From Aphodosoma sp045631465 (GTDB lineage Bacteria; Bacteroidota; Bacteroidia; Bacteroidales; Paludibacteraceae), in NCBI GenBank assembly GCA_045631465.1, contig JAZQUV010000027.1, positions 1-38,325 of the forward strand: DNA of 38,325 nt, read 5' to 3'. Made by a program: the position numbers and the translations under genes. The notes under the pieces were generated by a model. The model saw only the letters and a list, made by a program, of their open reading frames with translations. It was not told the DNA's origin and did no database searches. Below are positions 6,265 through 15,713 of the stretch, in pieces (within the stretch, counting starts at the first letter, position 1; each line of letters opens with the position of its first letter).

Positions 6265-7644
6265 TTATTCTTGTACTGGTTCGAGTTGAACTGTGAAGTG
6301 ACGGAGAAGAGGAGCTTCCCAAGTGATACGATAACCGTGTTTGATTTCGTTACGACGGTCGAATACGTTTTTGAGAGCTACTGCGATAACGTCCATGTGG
6401 TTGTTAGTGTAAGTACGACGAGCGATACACAAACGGAGAAGGTCGAGACCACCGAAACGGTTTTCGCGAGTTACAGGGTCACGGTCAGCAAGGATGTAAC
6501 CGATTTCGCAACCACGAACACCAGCTTCTTTGTAAAGTTCGATAGCCAATGTTTGAGCAGGGAACTCTTCTTTAGGCACGTTAGTAAGGATGAGAGAAGC
6601 GTCAACGAACAATGCGTGACCACCTACAGGACGTTGGTAAGGGATACCGAATTCGTCGAGGCGAGCAGCGAGGTATTGAACTTGTTTGATACGAGTTTCG
6701 ATAGTATCGAGCTCAGTATTTTCGTCAAGACCAACAGCAAGAGCGTCCATATCACGACCGTTCATACCACCGTAAGTCAAGAAACCTTCGTAACGGATAC
6801 AGAAGCCTTTAGCGCCTTCGTACCAGTCTTCGTGACGAGTAGCGATGAAACCACCCATGTTAACGAGACCGTCTTTTTTAGAAGACATAGTCATACCGTC
6901 AGCATAAGAGAACATTTCGCGGCAGATTTCTTTGATAGTTTTGTCAGCGTAGCCTTCTTCACGAGTTTTGATGAAGTAAGCATTTTCTACGAAACGAGCA
7001 GAGTCGAAGAGAACGCGTTTGCCATATTTGTCAGCAACAGCACGTACGCCACGGAGGTTTTCCATAGATACAGGTTGACCACCAGCAGTGTTGTTAGTGA
7101 TAGTAACGATGACGAAAGGAATTTTGTCTGCGTTTTCAGCAAGGCATTTTTCCAATTTGTTGATATCAACATTACCTTTGAAAGGCAATTCAAGTTGAGT
7201 GTTTTTAGCTTCGTCGATAGTGCAGTCAACTGCGAAAGCTTTACGACCTTCGATGTGACCTTTAGTAGTGTCGAAGTGAGAGTTACCAGGAACGATATCA
7301 CCTTCGTTTACGAGGTAAGAGAAAAGTACGTTTTCTGCAGCACGACCTTGGTGAGTTGGGATAATCCAGTCGAAACCAGTGATTTTAGTGATAGTTTCTT
7401 TGAGGTGGAAGAATGAGCGAGCACCAGCATAAGCTTCGTCACCCATCATCATAGCAGCCCATTGACGGTCAGACATAGCACCAGTACCAGAGTCAGTGAT
7501 ACAGTCGATGTAAACCATGTCAGATTTCAAACCGAAAAGGTTGTAGTGTGCATCTTTAATCCATTGTTCACGTTCAGCACGTGTAGATTTACGAAGAGGC
7601 TCTACCATTTTAATTTTATAGGCCTCGGCGAAAGGTAGTTCCAT
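6265..7644 (-). CDS. tnaA: tryptophanase (L-tryptophan indole-lyase)
   Basis: PLP-dependent beta-eliminating lyase of 459 residues that splits tryptophan to indole, pyruvate and ammonia. Family landmarks are TDSGTGAMSD, PTHQGRAAEN, TNNTAGGQPVS, DSARFVENAYFIK and SSKKDGLVNMGG, the last holding the PLP lysine near residue 256. Tyrosine phenol-lyase is the close alternative. Two sites that separate the enzymes both point to tryptophanase: FDTT (Asp as in E. coli TnaA, where phenol-lyase has Thr) and EIG (where phenol-lyase has the phenol-binding Arg in ERG). Codon use is strongly biased and favours a highly expressed gene; this bias also opens a long meaningless frame on the opposite strand. It has a good promoter with a 5' hairpin and its own terminator. 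No tnaC-like leader peptide with tryptophan is visible in the 90-base leader. Confidence 0.95.
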   Translation of the reverse strand: MELPFAEAYKIKMVEPLRKSTRAEREQWIKDAHYNLFGLKSDMVYIDCITDSGTGAMSDRQWAAMMMGDEAYAGARSFFHLKETITKITGFDWIIPTHQGRAAENVLFSYLVNEGDIVPGNSHFDTTKGHIEGRKAFAVDCTIDEAKNTQLELPFKGNVDINKLEKCLAENADKIPFVIVTITNNTAGGQPVSMENLRGVRAVADKYGKRVLFDSARFVENAYFIKTREEGYADKTIKEICREMFSYADGMTMSSKKDGLVNMGGFIATRHEDWYEGAKGFCIRYEGFLTYGGMNGRDMDALAVGLDENTELDTIETRIKQVQYLAARLDEFGIPYQRPVGGHALFVDASLILTNVPKEEFPAQTLAIELYKEAGVRGCEIGYILADRDPVTRENRFGGLDLLRLCIARRTYTNNHMDVIAVALKNVFDRRNEIKHGYRITWEAPLLRHFTVQLEPVQE

Positions 7645-7700
7645 AATAGTGTAATTTTTTAATATTTATACGATTAATAAATAAGAAAACATAGTCAAAC

Positions 7701-7725
7701 TGAGGTAGATGGTTGTATCTCCTCA
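7701..7725 (-). promoter_or_regulatory. stem-loop at the 5' end of the tnaA leader
   Basis: On the minus strand TGAGGAGAT pairs with ATCTaCCTCA (one bulged base) around a 6-base loop. With a start expected near 7728, the hairpin would sit at the very 5' end of the mRNA, a position known to protect transcripts from decay. Its role here is inferred. Confidence 0.5.
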
Positions 7726-7734
7726 ATTTCTTTG

Positions 7735-7766
7735 CAAAGGTACAACTATTTTTTGGTATAAGCAAA
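7735..7766 (-). promoter_or_regulatory. tnaA promoter
   Basis: TTTG (7766-7763), a 20-bp spacer and TACCTTTG (7742-7735) on the minus strand match the Bacteroidetes consensus. Confidence 0.8.
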
Positions 7767-7810
7767 CAAAAAAAGGAAAAGTTTTACTAAAAATTATTAG
7801 TTGTAGTTAC

Positions 7811-7847
7811 AAAAAACGAGACGAAGTGTATGATGCTTCGTCTCGTT
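7811..7847 (-). terminator. trxA terminator
   Basis: A perfect 12-bp stem, AACGAGACGAAG at 7815-7826 with 7836-7847, and a 9-base loop; on the minus strand it runs into TTTTTT. A T-run on the + side makes it potentially bidirectional. Confidence 0.9.
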
Positions 7848-7868
7848 ATGTTTTTTTAGAAAGTCTAA

Positions 7869-8189
7869 TTAAAGAATTTCGTCGATGATAGCAGTAATTT
7901 TTGCTTCGTTAGTAGCACCAACGATTTTTTTACCAGGAACCATTTCACCATTTTTGAAGAAGAGGATAGTTGGAACTGAACGGATTGCAAATTCTTCTGT
8001 AGTTTCAGGAGATTCTTCGATATCTACTTTACCCACAGCAGCACGACCTTCGTAAGCTGTTGCAATTTTGTCGATAACAGGTGAAAGTGATTTACATGGT
8101 CCGCACCAAGCAGCACCAAAGTCAACAACAACTACTGCGTTGTTTGCCAAAACTTCTTTGAAGTTAGCATCTGTAATGTGTAATGCCAT
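7869..8189 (-). CDS. trxA: thioredoxin
   Basis: The 106-residue protein is a standard-length thioredoxin. It has VVDFGAAWCGPCKSLSPVID with the redox CGPC pair near residues 29-32, the cis-proline loop SVPTILFF and a G.. ..G motif near the end. No signal peptide is present, so it is a cytoplasmic disulfide reductant of the thioredoxin reductase system. A -7 box lies upstream and a strong terminator downstream, making it a single-gene unit. Codon use is as biased as in tnaA next to it, suggesting high expression. Confidence 0.95.
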   Translation of the reverse strand: MALHITDANFKEVLANNAVVVVDFGAAWCGPCKSLSPVIDKIATAYEGRAAVGKVDIEESPETTEEFAIRSVPTILFFKNGEMVPGKKIVGATNEAKITAIIDEIL

Positions 8190-8246
8190 AATTTAGATTT
8201 TTTATTGTTAGTTAGTAAAAATAATTAATCACATTGGATTTGAATG

Positions 8247-8254
8247 CAAAGGTA
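8247..8254 (-). promoter_or_regulatory. -7 element of trxA
   Basis: TACCTTTG on the minus strand, 58 bases before the ATG. No good -33 TTTG is seen at 19-21 bp. Confidence 0.55.
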
Positions 8255-8308
8255 GTCAATTTAATTCAAAAATCATAATTTCAATTCATAATTTTTGTTA
8301 AAAGCAAT

Positions 8309-11300
8309 TTAGTCTTCCGTATTTGTCTCGTTATTAGCATCATCTTGATTGTTTTCTTGTTCGATTGTTTTGTTGTCATTAATCCAAAATTTAATGACAC
8401 CAGTCTTTTGAATAGCACTTAACTCTTTGACTAATTGAGGTGTTATGTCAACATTTAGTTTTCTTGATTTTAATTTTAGATTACTACTTGTTTCTGGGTC
8501 ATGTACTTCTAAAAATAGTTCAGACTTTCCTTTATTTCCGCCCAATAAACCTAATAATTTACTGGTCAATATGCTATCAATCGAACCTAATTGTAGTGAA
8601 ATTGTAAGTTTCTTAAGAAGTTTTTCTGCTACATTTTCCAATAGTTCCATTTTTAGGATTTTTACTTCCATTTCTTTTGGTTTACCATCTTCCTCTTTTG
8701 GTTTGAATTTCCAATCACTACCACGTTCTTGGATTTTTACAATAATTGCAACAAATAAGTTTTCTTTCAGATAGTTACGATAAGTAGTGTAATCATTACC
8801 AAATAGCGGAAATTCATATGAACCAGAGTAATCTTGCAAAGTAAGAATTCCAAAAGGCATATTTTTTTTAGTCATACCTTCACGACAAGCTGTAACAAGT
8901 CCTCCTACTGAGAAAGTTTTCATTTCTCTATTGTCTTTCATCTTGCCTATTTTAGCAAGATTGGTACAAGCATATTTAATAGGTACAGAATATTGGTCCA
9001 ATGGGTGAGCTGATAGGTAGATACCTACATATTCTTTTTCTTTGTCAAGTCGTTCGAATGTCGACCATCGTTCAGCTTTAGGTAGTTCGGGTTTTGGTAT
9101 TTCGAATGTATCATCATCTAATCCGCCGAATAGCGAATTTGTCGACATTTGCTTGTCTTGTTGATAACGGTTGCCATACTTAATCAAAGTCTCCATCACT
9201 TGTTCACCTTTTGAGTTTTCAGCAAAGAATTGTTCTCTTGTAACATCTTCAAAACAATCAAATGCGCCTGATAAAGCTAACGACTCCATTGTTTTTTTAT
9301 TGCAAGACGAAAGGTTTACACGTTCGAGGAAGTCAAATATTGAGGTATATGGACCATTTTTGCGTCGTTCATTCACAATGGCCTCCACTGCGCCTTCGCC
9401 TACACCTTTTATACCTCCAAGACCGAAACGAATTTCACCTTTAGTATTTACAGTAAAGTTCAATTCCGACTCGTTTACATCTGGACCTTTTACCTCTAAT
9501 CCCATCGACTGACATTCGTCCATAAATTTCGTTACTTCCGAAATATTGTCTTTATTTCGAGTCAAGTTGGCTGCCATAAATTCGGCAGGGTAGTGCGCCT
9601 TTAAATATGCTGTTTGATATGATACCCACGAGTAGCATGTAGCATGTGATTTATTAAATGCATACGATGCAAATTTTTCCCAGTCGGCCCAAATTTTTTC
9701 CAATTTCGCAGGGTCGTGACCATTGCCCTGACCTTGAGAGATGAATTTAGGTTTCATTTGGTCTAGCTTGTCGCGCAACTTTTTACCCATTGCTTTACGC
9801 AATGCATCAGACTCACCACGTGTAAAGTTAGCCAACAAGCGCGACAAAAGCATCACCTGCTCTTGATACACCGTAATGCCATAAGTATCTTTTAGATACA
9901 TCTCCATGCAATCCAAATCATACTCAATAGGTTCACGACCATGTTTGCGGGCAATAAACTGAGGAATATAGTCCATCGGACCTGGACGATACAGAGCATT
10001 CATTGCAATCAAGTCCTCAAATACCGAAGGTTGCAACTCTTTCAAATACTTTTGCATACCAGGCGACTCGAATTGGAATGTGCCAACTGTGCGTCCCTCG
10101 CTATACAATTTGTATGTTTCAGCATCATCGATAGGTATTTTGTCTATATCAACATCAATTCCTTTCGATTTTTTGATGTTGCGCAAAGCTTCTTTGATAA
10201 TAGATAAAGTCTTCAATCCAAGGAAGTCCATTTTAATCAATCCTACCGACTCAATTACCGACCCCTCATATTGTGTCACCAACATATCTTCCTTAGTTTC
10301 TTTGTCTTGTGCAGTTGATAGCGGAGCAAATTTCTTAAGGTCATCAGCTCCAATAATTACACCGCAAGCGTGCACACCTGTTTGACGGACAGTACCTTCC
10401 AGCATTTCGGCATACTTCAATGTATCAGCAATGTTCATATCTTCACTATTACGCGCTTCTGCCAATTCTGGTACATATTTCAAGCAGTTTTTGATGTTTA
10501 CCTTAGGCACTTTGCCTGTTTTAGGGTCTGCTTTATCTTCACCAAATTTATCTGGTATTAGAGCTGTTAGTTTGTTTACATCTGGTAGTGGCACATTTTG
10601 CACGCGACCTACATCTTTAATAGATGATTTAGTTGCCATTGTACCATATGTAATAATGTGAGCAACCTTTTCTTTGCCATATTTTTCTGTCACCCAGCGT
10701 AATACCTCCCCACGACCATCATCATCAAAGTCGATATCAATATCGGGCAACGAAATACGGTCGGGATTTAAGAAACGCTCAAACAGCAAGTCATATTTCA
10801 ATGGGTCAACATCAGTGATTTTCAAGCAATAAGCTACTACCGAACCAGCTGCCGAACCACGACCAGGACCCACTGATACTCCCATTCCACGTGCAGCTGA
10901 AATGAAGTCTTGCACAATCAAAAAGTAGCCAGGAAAACCCATCGTCTTCATAATATGCAACTCAAACACAATACGTTCCATTGTGTCATCTGGCACAGGG
11001 TCTCCATATCTCATTTTGGCTCCATCAAGAGCCAATTTGCGAAGATAGTCTGCCTCTAATTTTATACGATATAGTCTATCATAACCACCAATGGCTTTAA
11101 TCTTTTTTTCTCCATCTTCTCTCGACATCACTTCTTCGCCTTTTTCATTACGAGTGAATTCATTGAATAGGTCTTCGTGAGTATATTTTTGACGATATTC
11201 ATCTTCTGTACCGAATTCAGTTGGAATATCAAACATTGGCATAAGAGGACCTCTATCAAGACTATATACCTCCACCTTGTCGGCAATTTCCATTGTATTC

Positions 11301-12271
11301 GCCAATGCTTCAGGTACATCAGCAAATATTTCAGCCATCTCCTCTGGAGTCTTCAACCACTCTTGTTTTGTGTATCGCATACGATTTGGGTCGTCCAAAT
11401 CACGTCCTGTAGAAAGGCAGATCAAGCGGTCGTGCGCTTCAGCATGCTCTTCTTCCACAAAGTGCACGTCATTAGATGCAATCACCTTTGTATTAGTCTT
11501 TTTAGCAAGTTCAAGTATCACCTTGTTCACTTGCTTCTGACGTTGATACACATTTTGGTCTGCGTTAGGTTTATCTGTTTTATGTCGTTGAATTTCAAGG
11601 TAGTAATCGTCACCAAATCGTTCTTTAAACCACATAATGCTCTTTTCTGCCTCATCTAATCTACCGGCAATGATATGTTGAGGAATCTCACCACCAAGGC
11701 AAGCAGAGCAAACAATAAGTCCCTCTTTATGAGCTTCTAATAATTCTTTATCTATACGTGGACGATAGTAGTTGCCATCTATCCAAGCGGTAGATACTAT
11801 CTTACAGAGGTTTTCATAACCTTTGGGATTCTTGGCAAGCAGAATCAAGTGATAGCCCGATGCATCCACTATCTGTTCTTTACCACTTTCGGGGTTAATT
11901 GTTTTATAATCTTTATCTTTAGAGTATAAAGAACGACGAGCACAATAAGTTTCGCAACCGATAATAGGTTTAAAGAACTCTTTTTCTTTTGCAGCAATTT
12001 GTGCTTTTATCTCTTCAACACCATCCCAATTGCATATTTCTTCTGCTTTTTGGAGTTCTTTTTTAAGTTCTTTTATAGCATCTTTAACCTTTCCATTAAC
12101 CTTAGCGGCAGTGTCGACCAACTCTTTGATACCAAACATATTACCATGGTCAGTAATAGCAATAGCATTCATTCCGCTGCGCTTGCATTTATCGATAAGG
12201 TCGCTCACTTTCGACATCCCATCAAGGATAGAATAGTGAGTATGTACGTGTAAGTGTGTGAATTGTGGCAT
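8309..12271 (-). CDS. dnaE: DNA polymerase III alpha subunit
   Basis: The replicative DNA polymerase, 1320 residues, longer than E. coli DnaE but usual for Bacteroidetes. It opens with a PHP domain (HLHVHTHYSILDG, AITDHGNMFG). The palm has PGRGSAAGSVVAYC near residue 470 and the catalytic PDIDIDFDDDGR near 507-520. The finger region follows (MNALYRPGPM, YQEQVM, FNKSHATCYSWVSYQTAYLK), then helix-hairpin-helix and OB-fold regions. The last 15 residues are an acidic, Asn-rich tail. No Bacteroidetes promoter is visible in the 82-bp gap after the MBOAT gene, so dnaE may be read through from the acetylation operon or have a weak promoter of its own. The gene is intact with no frameshift. Confidence 0.97.
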   Translation of the reverse strand: MPQFTHLHVHTHYSILDGMSKVSDLIDKCKRSGMNAIAITDHGNMFGIKELVDTAAKVNGKVKDAIKELKKELQKAEEICNWDGVEEIKAQIAAKEKEFFKPIIGCETYCARRSLYSKDKDYKTINPESGKEQIVDASGYHLILLAKNPKGYENLCKIVSTAWIDGNYYRPRIDKELLEAHKEGLIVCSACLGGEIPQHIIAGRLDEAEKSIMWFKERFGDDYYLEIQRHKTDKPNADQNVYQRQKQVNKVILELAKKTNTKVIASNDVHFVEEEHAEAHDRLICLSTGRDLDDPNRMRYTKQEWLKTPEEMAEIFADVPEALANTMEIADKVEVYSLDRGPLMPMFDIPTEFGTEDEYRQKYTHEDLFNEFTRNEKGEEVMSREDGEKKIKAIGGYDRLYRIKLEADYLRKLALDGAKMRYGDPVPDDTMERIVFELHIMKTMGFPGYFLIVQDFISAARGMGVSVGPGRGSAAGSVVAYCLKITDVDPLKYDLLFERFLNPDRISLPDIDIDFDDDGRGEVLRWVTEKYGKEKVAHIITYGTMATKSSIKDVGRVQNVPLPDVNKLTALIPDKFGEDKADPKTGKVPKVNIKNCLKYVPELAEARNSEDMNIADTLKYAEMLEGTVRQTGVHACGVIIGADDLKKFAPLSTAQDKETKEDMLVTQYEGSVIESVGLIKMDFLGLKTLSIIKEALRNIKKSKGIDVDIDKIPIDDAETYKLYSEGRTVGTFQFESPGMQKYLKELQPSVFEDLIAMNALYRPGPMDYIPQFIARKHGREPIEYDLDCMEMYLKDTYGITVYQEQVMLLSRLLANFTRGESDALRKAMGKKLRDKLDQMKPKFISQGQGNGHDPAKLEKIWADWEKFASYAFNKSHATCYSWVSYQTAYLKAHYPAEFMAANLTRNKDNISEVTKFMDECQSMGLEVKGPDVNESELNFTVNTKGEIRFGLGGIKGVGEGAVEAIVNERRKNGPYTSIFDFLERVNLSSCNKKTMESLALSGAFDCFEDVTREQFFAENSKGEQVMETLIKYGNRYQQDKQMSTNSLFGGLDDDTFEIPKPELPKAERWSTFERLDKEKEYVGIYLSAHPLDQYSVPIKYACTNLAKIGKMKDNREMKTFSVGGLVTACREGMTKKNMPFGILTLQDYSGSYEFPLFGNDYTTYRNYLKENLFVAIIVKIQERGSDWKFKPKEEDGKPKEMEVKILKMELLENVAEKLLKKLTISLQLGSIDSILTSKLLGLLGGNKGKSELFLEVHDPETSSNLKLKSRKLNVDITPQLVKELSAIQKTGVIKFWINDNKTIEQENNQDDANNETNTED

Positions 12272-12299
12272 AATTCTAGATTTTTAGTTGTTAGTAGAG

Positions 12300-12346
12300 A
12301 GTAGTAAGACTGTCTATCGTGTTAATTATTTGATATTCTTACTACT
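12300..12346. other. inverted repeat between the MBOAT gene and dnaE
   Basis: AGTAGTAAGA (12300-12309) is complementary to TCTTACTACT (12337-12346) with a 27-base loop. No T-run follows, so it is not an obvious terminator; it could act as an attenuator or be chance. Confidence 0.3.
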
Positions 12347-12353
12347 GAAATAA

Positions 12354-14219
12354 TTAAAACTGAAAATAAATAAAGGCTTGTAGGTCGGCAGTGATGAATT
12401 GGTAAACGATGAATACTACTGCTACAACGAGTATAGCCATTATGGGTAGAGGCAGTAGTGCAAAGTTGATGCGATACCAGCGTTTCCAACGTACAGGCAA
12501 CCAGTGTATTATCATGCCTAAAACAAATAGTGCAAAAACTTTCCAATATCCCAAGCAGATATCTGGTATTACATCCACATTCCATGCCGACCCCATTTGG
12601 TGCACCATGTTTTTGGCCGTATTCCAAGCATGTTCATTGGCAGATGCAGGGTCAAGATTAGAACCCGAACGGAAGAATAATCGCGTAAAACTAATAAAAA
12701 TAAATGTTTGAAATATTCCCCATATATTTCCAATTTGCAGAAATCTTTCTTGATTTTCGTTTTTCTTGGTGCATTTACAATAAATCCAACGCACTAGTGT
12801 TCCAATTGCGATGATTCCACACCAAACGGCAAGCACATTCCAAATAGGTGCAGGCGAAAAATACACTAAACTAACGAGTAGAGTAGTGACCAACGCTACC
12901 ATCAACATTTTTATATTCATCGACCATCCGCGCCAAATCTTGTATATAAGCATACCCACGCCATTCAAACCACCCCAAATCATGAAGTTAAAACTTGCCC
13001 CATGCCATATACCTCCTAATAGCATAGTTATCATCATATTTAGATTTGTAATGATTTTGTTTCTACGCTCCGGACGGAATACTCCCCACAGCACAATTGC
13101 TAGTGCTATTGATAGTACAATAATCGCAATTGTTACACTGCCCGAGAGTATCACTCCAATTGCAGCTATAGCAACCACCCAAAAGAATGTACCGAACGTT
13201 GCATTGCGATTACCGCCCAATGGAATATAGAGATAATCTTGCAACCAACGCGAGAGTGATATATGCCAACGTTTCCAGAAATTACTTGCATTTGGTGCTT
13301 TGTATGGCGAATTGAAGTTTTGAGGCAAATAGAATCCCATTATCATAGCCACACCAATCGCTATGTCTGTATAACCCGAAAAATCGGCATAAACTTGCAG
13401 AGAGTAAACAAGCAAGGCCATCAAATTCTCAAAACCCGAAAACAGCATAGGATTGTCAAACACGCGGTCGATAAAGTTCACAGCTAAGTAGTCACTAAGT
13501 ATAATTTTCTTAGCTAAACCATTGAGAATCCAAAATATAGCCATACCAAACTGACGACGAGCAAGAAAATAAGGCTTATATATTTGAGGTATGAATTCTG
13601 CTGCTCTCACAATCGGACCTGCCACCAACTGTGGGAAAAACGAAACATAGAATCCATAGTCTAATATATTCTTAACAGGCTGAATTCTTTTTCTATACAC
13701 ATCCATTGTGTAACTAATGGTTTGGAAGGTATAGAATGAAATACCTACTGGTAAAATTATCTGATCTACCTTAAAATGGTCCGAACCTGTAACTGCATTA
13801 CCTATAGCTGCAAAATAGTCATAAACCTCAAATGATGAGTGAAATAGCGAATTGATCAGGTCAACAAAGAAGTATGAATATTTAAAATAACTGAGAACTA
13901 AGAGATTGATGCAAACACTTAGACCAACAAATAACTTCCTATACAACTCTTTATCCGACCGATAGACCAATTTAGCGATAAAAAAATCCGATATCGTGGC
14001 AAATACAAGCAATAGTACAAATAATCCACTTGTTTTGTAGTAGAAAAACAGACTGACTATAAATAAGAATGTATTGCGTAACAGGCGTTTAGAGTGAAAC
14101 AACGAGAATATAGCAAAGACAATAGCAAAGAATGCCCAAAAATAGAATTGGGTAAACAACAAAGGCGAATTTTCATCAAAAGCAAATGTCTTAGATAAAA
14201 AAGATATTATTAAATCCAT
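12354..14219 (-). CDS. MBOAT-family O-acyltransferase (AlgI/PatA-like)
   Basis: Integral membrane protein of 621 residues with many hydrophobic segments, and the MBOAT signatures FQTISYTMDVYR, FFPQLVAGPIVR, FSGYTDIAIGVAMIMGF and GGIWHGASFNFMIWGGLNG, where the invariant histidine lies near residue 405. AlgI and PatA proteins pass acetyl groups across the inner membrane to a periplasmic glycan or an SGNH partner. The gene follows two SGNH esterase-fold genes and a LysM protein on the same strand, so peptidoglycan or a surface polysaccharide is the likely acceptor; the acceptor itself is inference. An array of seven ATTATGA heptamers fills the 84-bp gap upstream. Confidence 0.9.
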   Translation of the reverse strand: MDLIISFLSKTFAFDENSPLLFTQFYFWAFFAIVFAIFSLFHSKRLLRNTFLFIVSLFFYYKTSGLFVLLLVFATISDFFIAKLVYRSDKELYRKLFVGLSVCINLLVLSYFKYSYFFVDLINSLFHSSFEVYDYFAAIGNAVTGSDHFKVDQIILPVGISFYTFQTISYTMDVYRKRIQPVKNILDYGFYVSFFPQLVAGPIVRAAEFIPQIYKPYFLARRQFGMAIFWILNGLAKKIILSDYLAVNFIDRVFDNPMLFSGFENLMALLVYSLQVYADFSGYTDIAIGVAMIMGFYLPQNFNSPYKAPNASNFWKRWHISLSRWLQDYLYIPLGGNRNATFGTFFWVVAIAAIGVILSGSVTIAIIVLSIALAIVLWGVFRPERRNKIITNLNMMITMLLGGIWHGASFNFMIWGGLNGVGMLIYKIWRGWSMNIKMLMVALVTTLLVSLVYFSPAPIWNVLAVWCGIIAIGTLVRWIYCKCTKKNENQERFLQIGNIWGIFQTFIFISFTRLFFRSGSNLDPASANEHAWNTAKNMVHQMGSAWNVDVIPDICLGYWKVFALFVLGMIIHWLPVRWKRWYRINFALLPLPIMAILVVAVVFIVYQFITADLQAFIYFQF

Positions 14220-14253
14220 CGTTATGAGTTGATAGTTGAGATTCTATAATTAA

Positions 14254-14302
14254 ATTATGAATTATGAATTATGAATTATGAATTATGAATTATGAATTAT
14301 GA
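14254..14302. repeat. seven perfect ATTATGA heptamers
   Basis: Seven identical 7-base units occupy the gap between the MBOAT gene and the preceding SGNH gene and end 1 base short of that gene's stop codon (14304-14306). Perfect copies suggest recent expansion or active slippage. Confidence 0.95.
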
Positions 14303-14303
14303 A

Positions 14304-15710
14304 TTATTTATATAGCCATTCCCAAACAATCGCATTATACAACATATCACCTAGTAAATTGTATCCAGGCACGAGAAAATGCACTCTATCTTTGTTTGCA
14401 AGACCAACTTCGTTCCAAACAGTTATCGAGCCGAGACCTCCCATTATTTCATATAGATCCCATACTGCAGCATTATGTTCCTTAGCTAATTCATACATTG
14501 CTTTTTGCACTATCGCAGTATTTTCATTCAAACCATAACTTCTACGTCCTACTCGCACTACACAGTCGTTGTTTGTAATAAATATCACTGCGCAATTAGG
14601 GTTTACAGCATATATTTTCGATAGTAAATTGTTATATCTTGTTTTGAACATCTCTTTGCTAAATTGCCCTTTGGGTACATTGGCATCGTTTATACCCACA
14701 GCCATAATTGCTAAATCTGGTTTTACAAAAGCTAATTGCTCTTCAAGACGTTCGCATCTCAACCACGATTGCAATGAAGCTCCATTCACACCCATCGAGT
14801 GGTAGGTTATACCATTAAAATCATTCTCAGGCAATAGTCCCATTATCGAGAATTTATATTCTCCTATTGCACTATGTTGGCTGTTTTCGGTGCATAATCC
14901 ATTGTCTGATTCGAGACCAATTTCAAGCGAATAAACAGAATCTGTTACCAGACTATCCATATTCTCTTCTACAAACAAACTATCTACTGATTGAATCGAT
15001 GAATTATATTTATTCAGCAATCTATCAAACTCTTTCACATATCCAAGGGCAATAGTTCCACTTTCAGCCAATACGTTCAACCTAAATATAAACGAACTAT
15101 CTTCATATACCGAGGGTATTGTATCATCTCCAACTATCAAAATTGGCATTAAATCTGGATCTCCAACCGTTGCTAATAAACGCAGTTTATTATATTTCCA
15201 ATTCGACCCAAATTCTTCTGGATTAAGATTGAATGTTATCGAACTTTGTGTGTTGTTGGTCGATATTGTATAGCCCATCAGTCCGAGTGTTTCTGTAATA
15301 GGAGGACGTGAATTTTGGCATTTTTTCCATTCGCCTGAATATGATACACTATAATTCTTTGGATTATTGGTGCGAGCTGCGGTGTATGGAAATATTGCTC
15401 CTCTCGATGCTGCAAATCCCGGTTGTATATTTGCAAAGTTGGTTCGCATTCTGTTTGGGAATACTCCTGCTTGTATGTGCGATCCACCTATATGTAGAAT
15501 ATTTATATTGCCTTCTCCCCACAATGCCAATGAATCTAATTTGGCAAAAAACTGTTCAAATTTTGAGGAATCACCACAGTATATGAGTCTATTGGCTTTG
15601 TGATTGATGCAGTCGTAGTGGGGTAGTTCCTTCATCAGCGGATAGCTTTGAGCCACTCCAATCATTGGCAACATCACTAAACAAAATATATGTAATAAAA
15701 GTTGTTGCAT
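14304..15710 (-). CDS. exported SGNH/GDSL esterase-fold protein (second of pair)
   Basis: The 468-residue product has a signal peptide (LLLHIFCLVMLPMIGVAQS). It carries the SGNH hydrolase blocks: block I ILHIGGSHIQAG with the nucleophile serine, block III MAVGINDANV (GxND) and block V KDRVHFLVPGY (DxxH). About 250 residues separate blocks I and III and probably form an inserted beta-rich domain, an arrangement known from PatB/Ape1-type peptidoglycan acetyltransferases and esterases. It should act in the periplasm or on the surface, either transferring or removing acetyl groups in concert with the MBOAT gene that follows. Its ATG lies 3 bases past the stop of the first SGNH gene, so the pair is surely co-transcribed. 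All catalytic residues appear present. Confidence 0.85.
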   Translation of the reverse strand: MQQLLLHIFCLVMLPMIGVAQSYPLMKELPHYDCINHKANRLIYCGDSSKFEQFFAKLDSLALWGEGNINILHIGGSHIQAGVFPNRMRTNFANIQPGFAASRGAIFPYTAARTNNPKNYSVSYSGEWKKCQNSRPPITETLGLMGYTISTNNTQSSITFNLNPEEFGSNWKYNKLRLLATVGDPDLMPILIVGDDTIPSVYEDSSFIFRLNVLAESGTIALGYVKEFDRLLNKYNSSIQSVDSLFVEENMDSLVTDSVYSLEIGLESDNGLCTENSQHSAIGEYKFSIMGLLPENDFNGITYHSMGVNGASLQSWLRCERLEEQLAFVKPDLAIMAVGINDANVPKGQFSKEMFKTRYNNLLSKIYAVNPNCAVIFITNNDCVVRVGRRSYGLNENTAIVQKAMYELAKEHNAAVWDLYEIMGGLGSITVWNEVGLANKDRVHFLVPGYNLLGDMLYNAIVWEWLYK

Positions 15711-15713
15711 ATA

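Noticed and set aside
6271..7416. 381-codon open frame opposite tnaA
   Set aside because: It mirrors the tryptophanase gene and its composition (many Ser, Thr, Val, Phe) is what strong codon bias produces on the other strand; no domain is recognisable.
6265..7644. Tyrosine phenol-lyase instead of tryptophanase
   Set aside because: Both specificity positions (Asp in FDTT and the Ile in EIG) match tryptophanase, although parts of the N-terminus look like the phenol-lyase.
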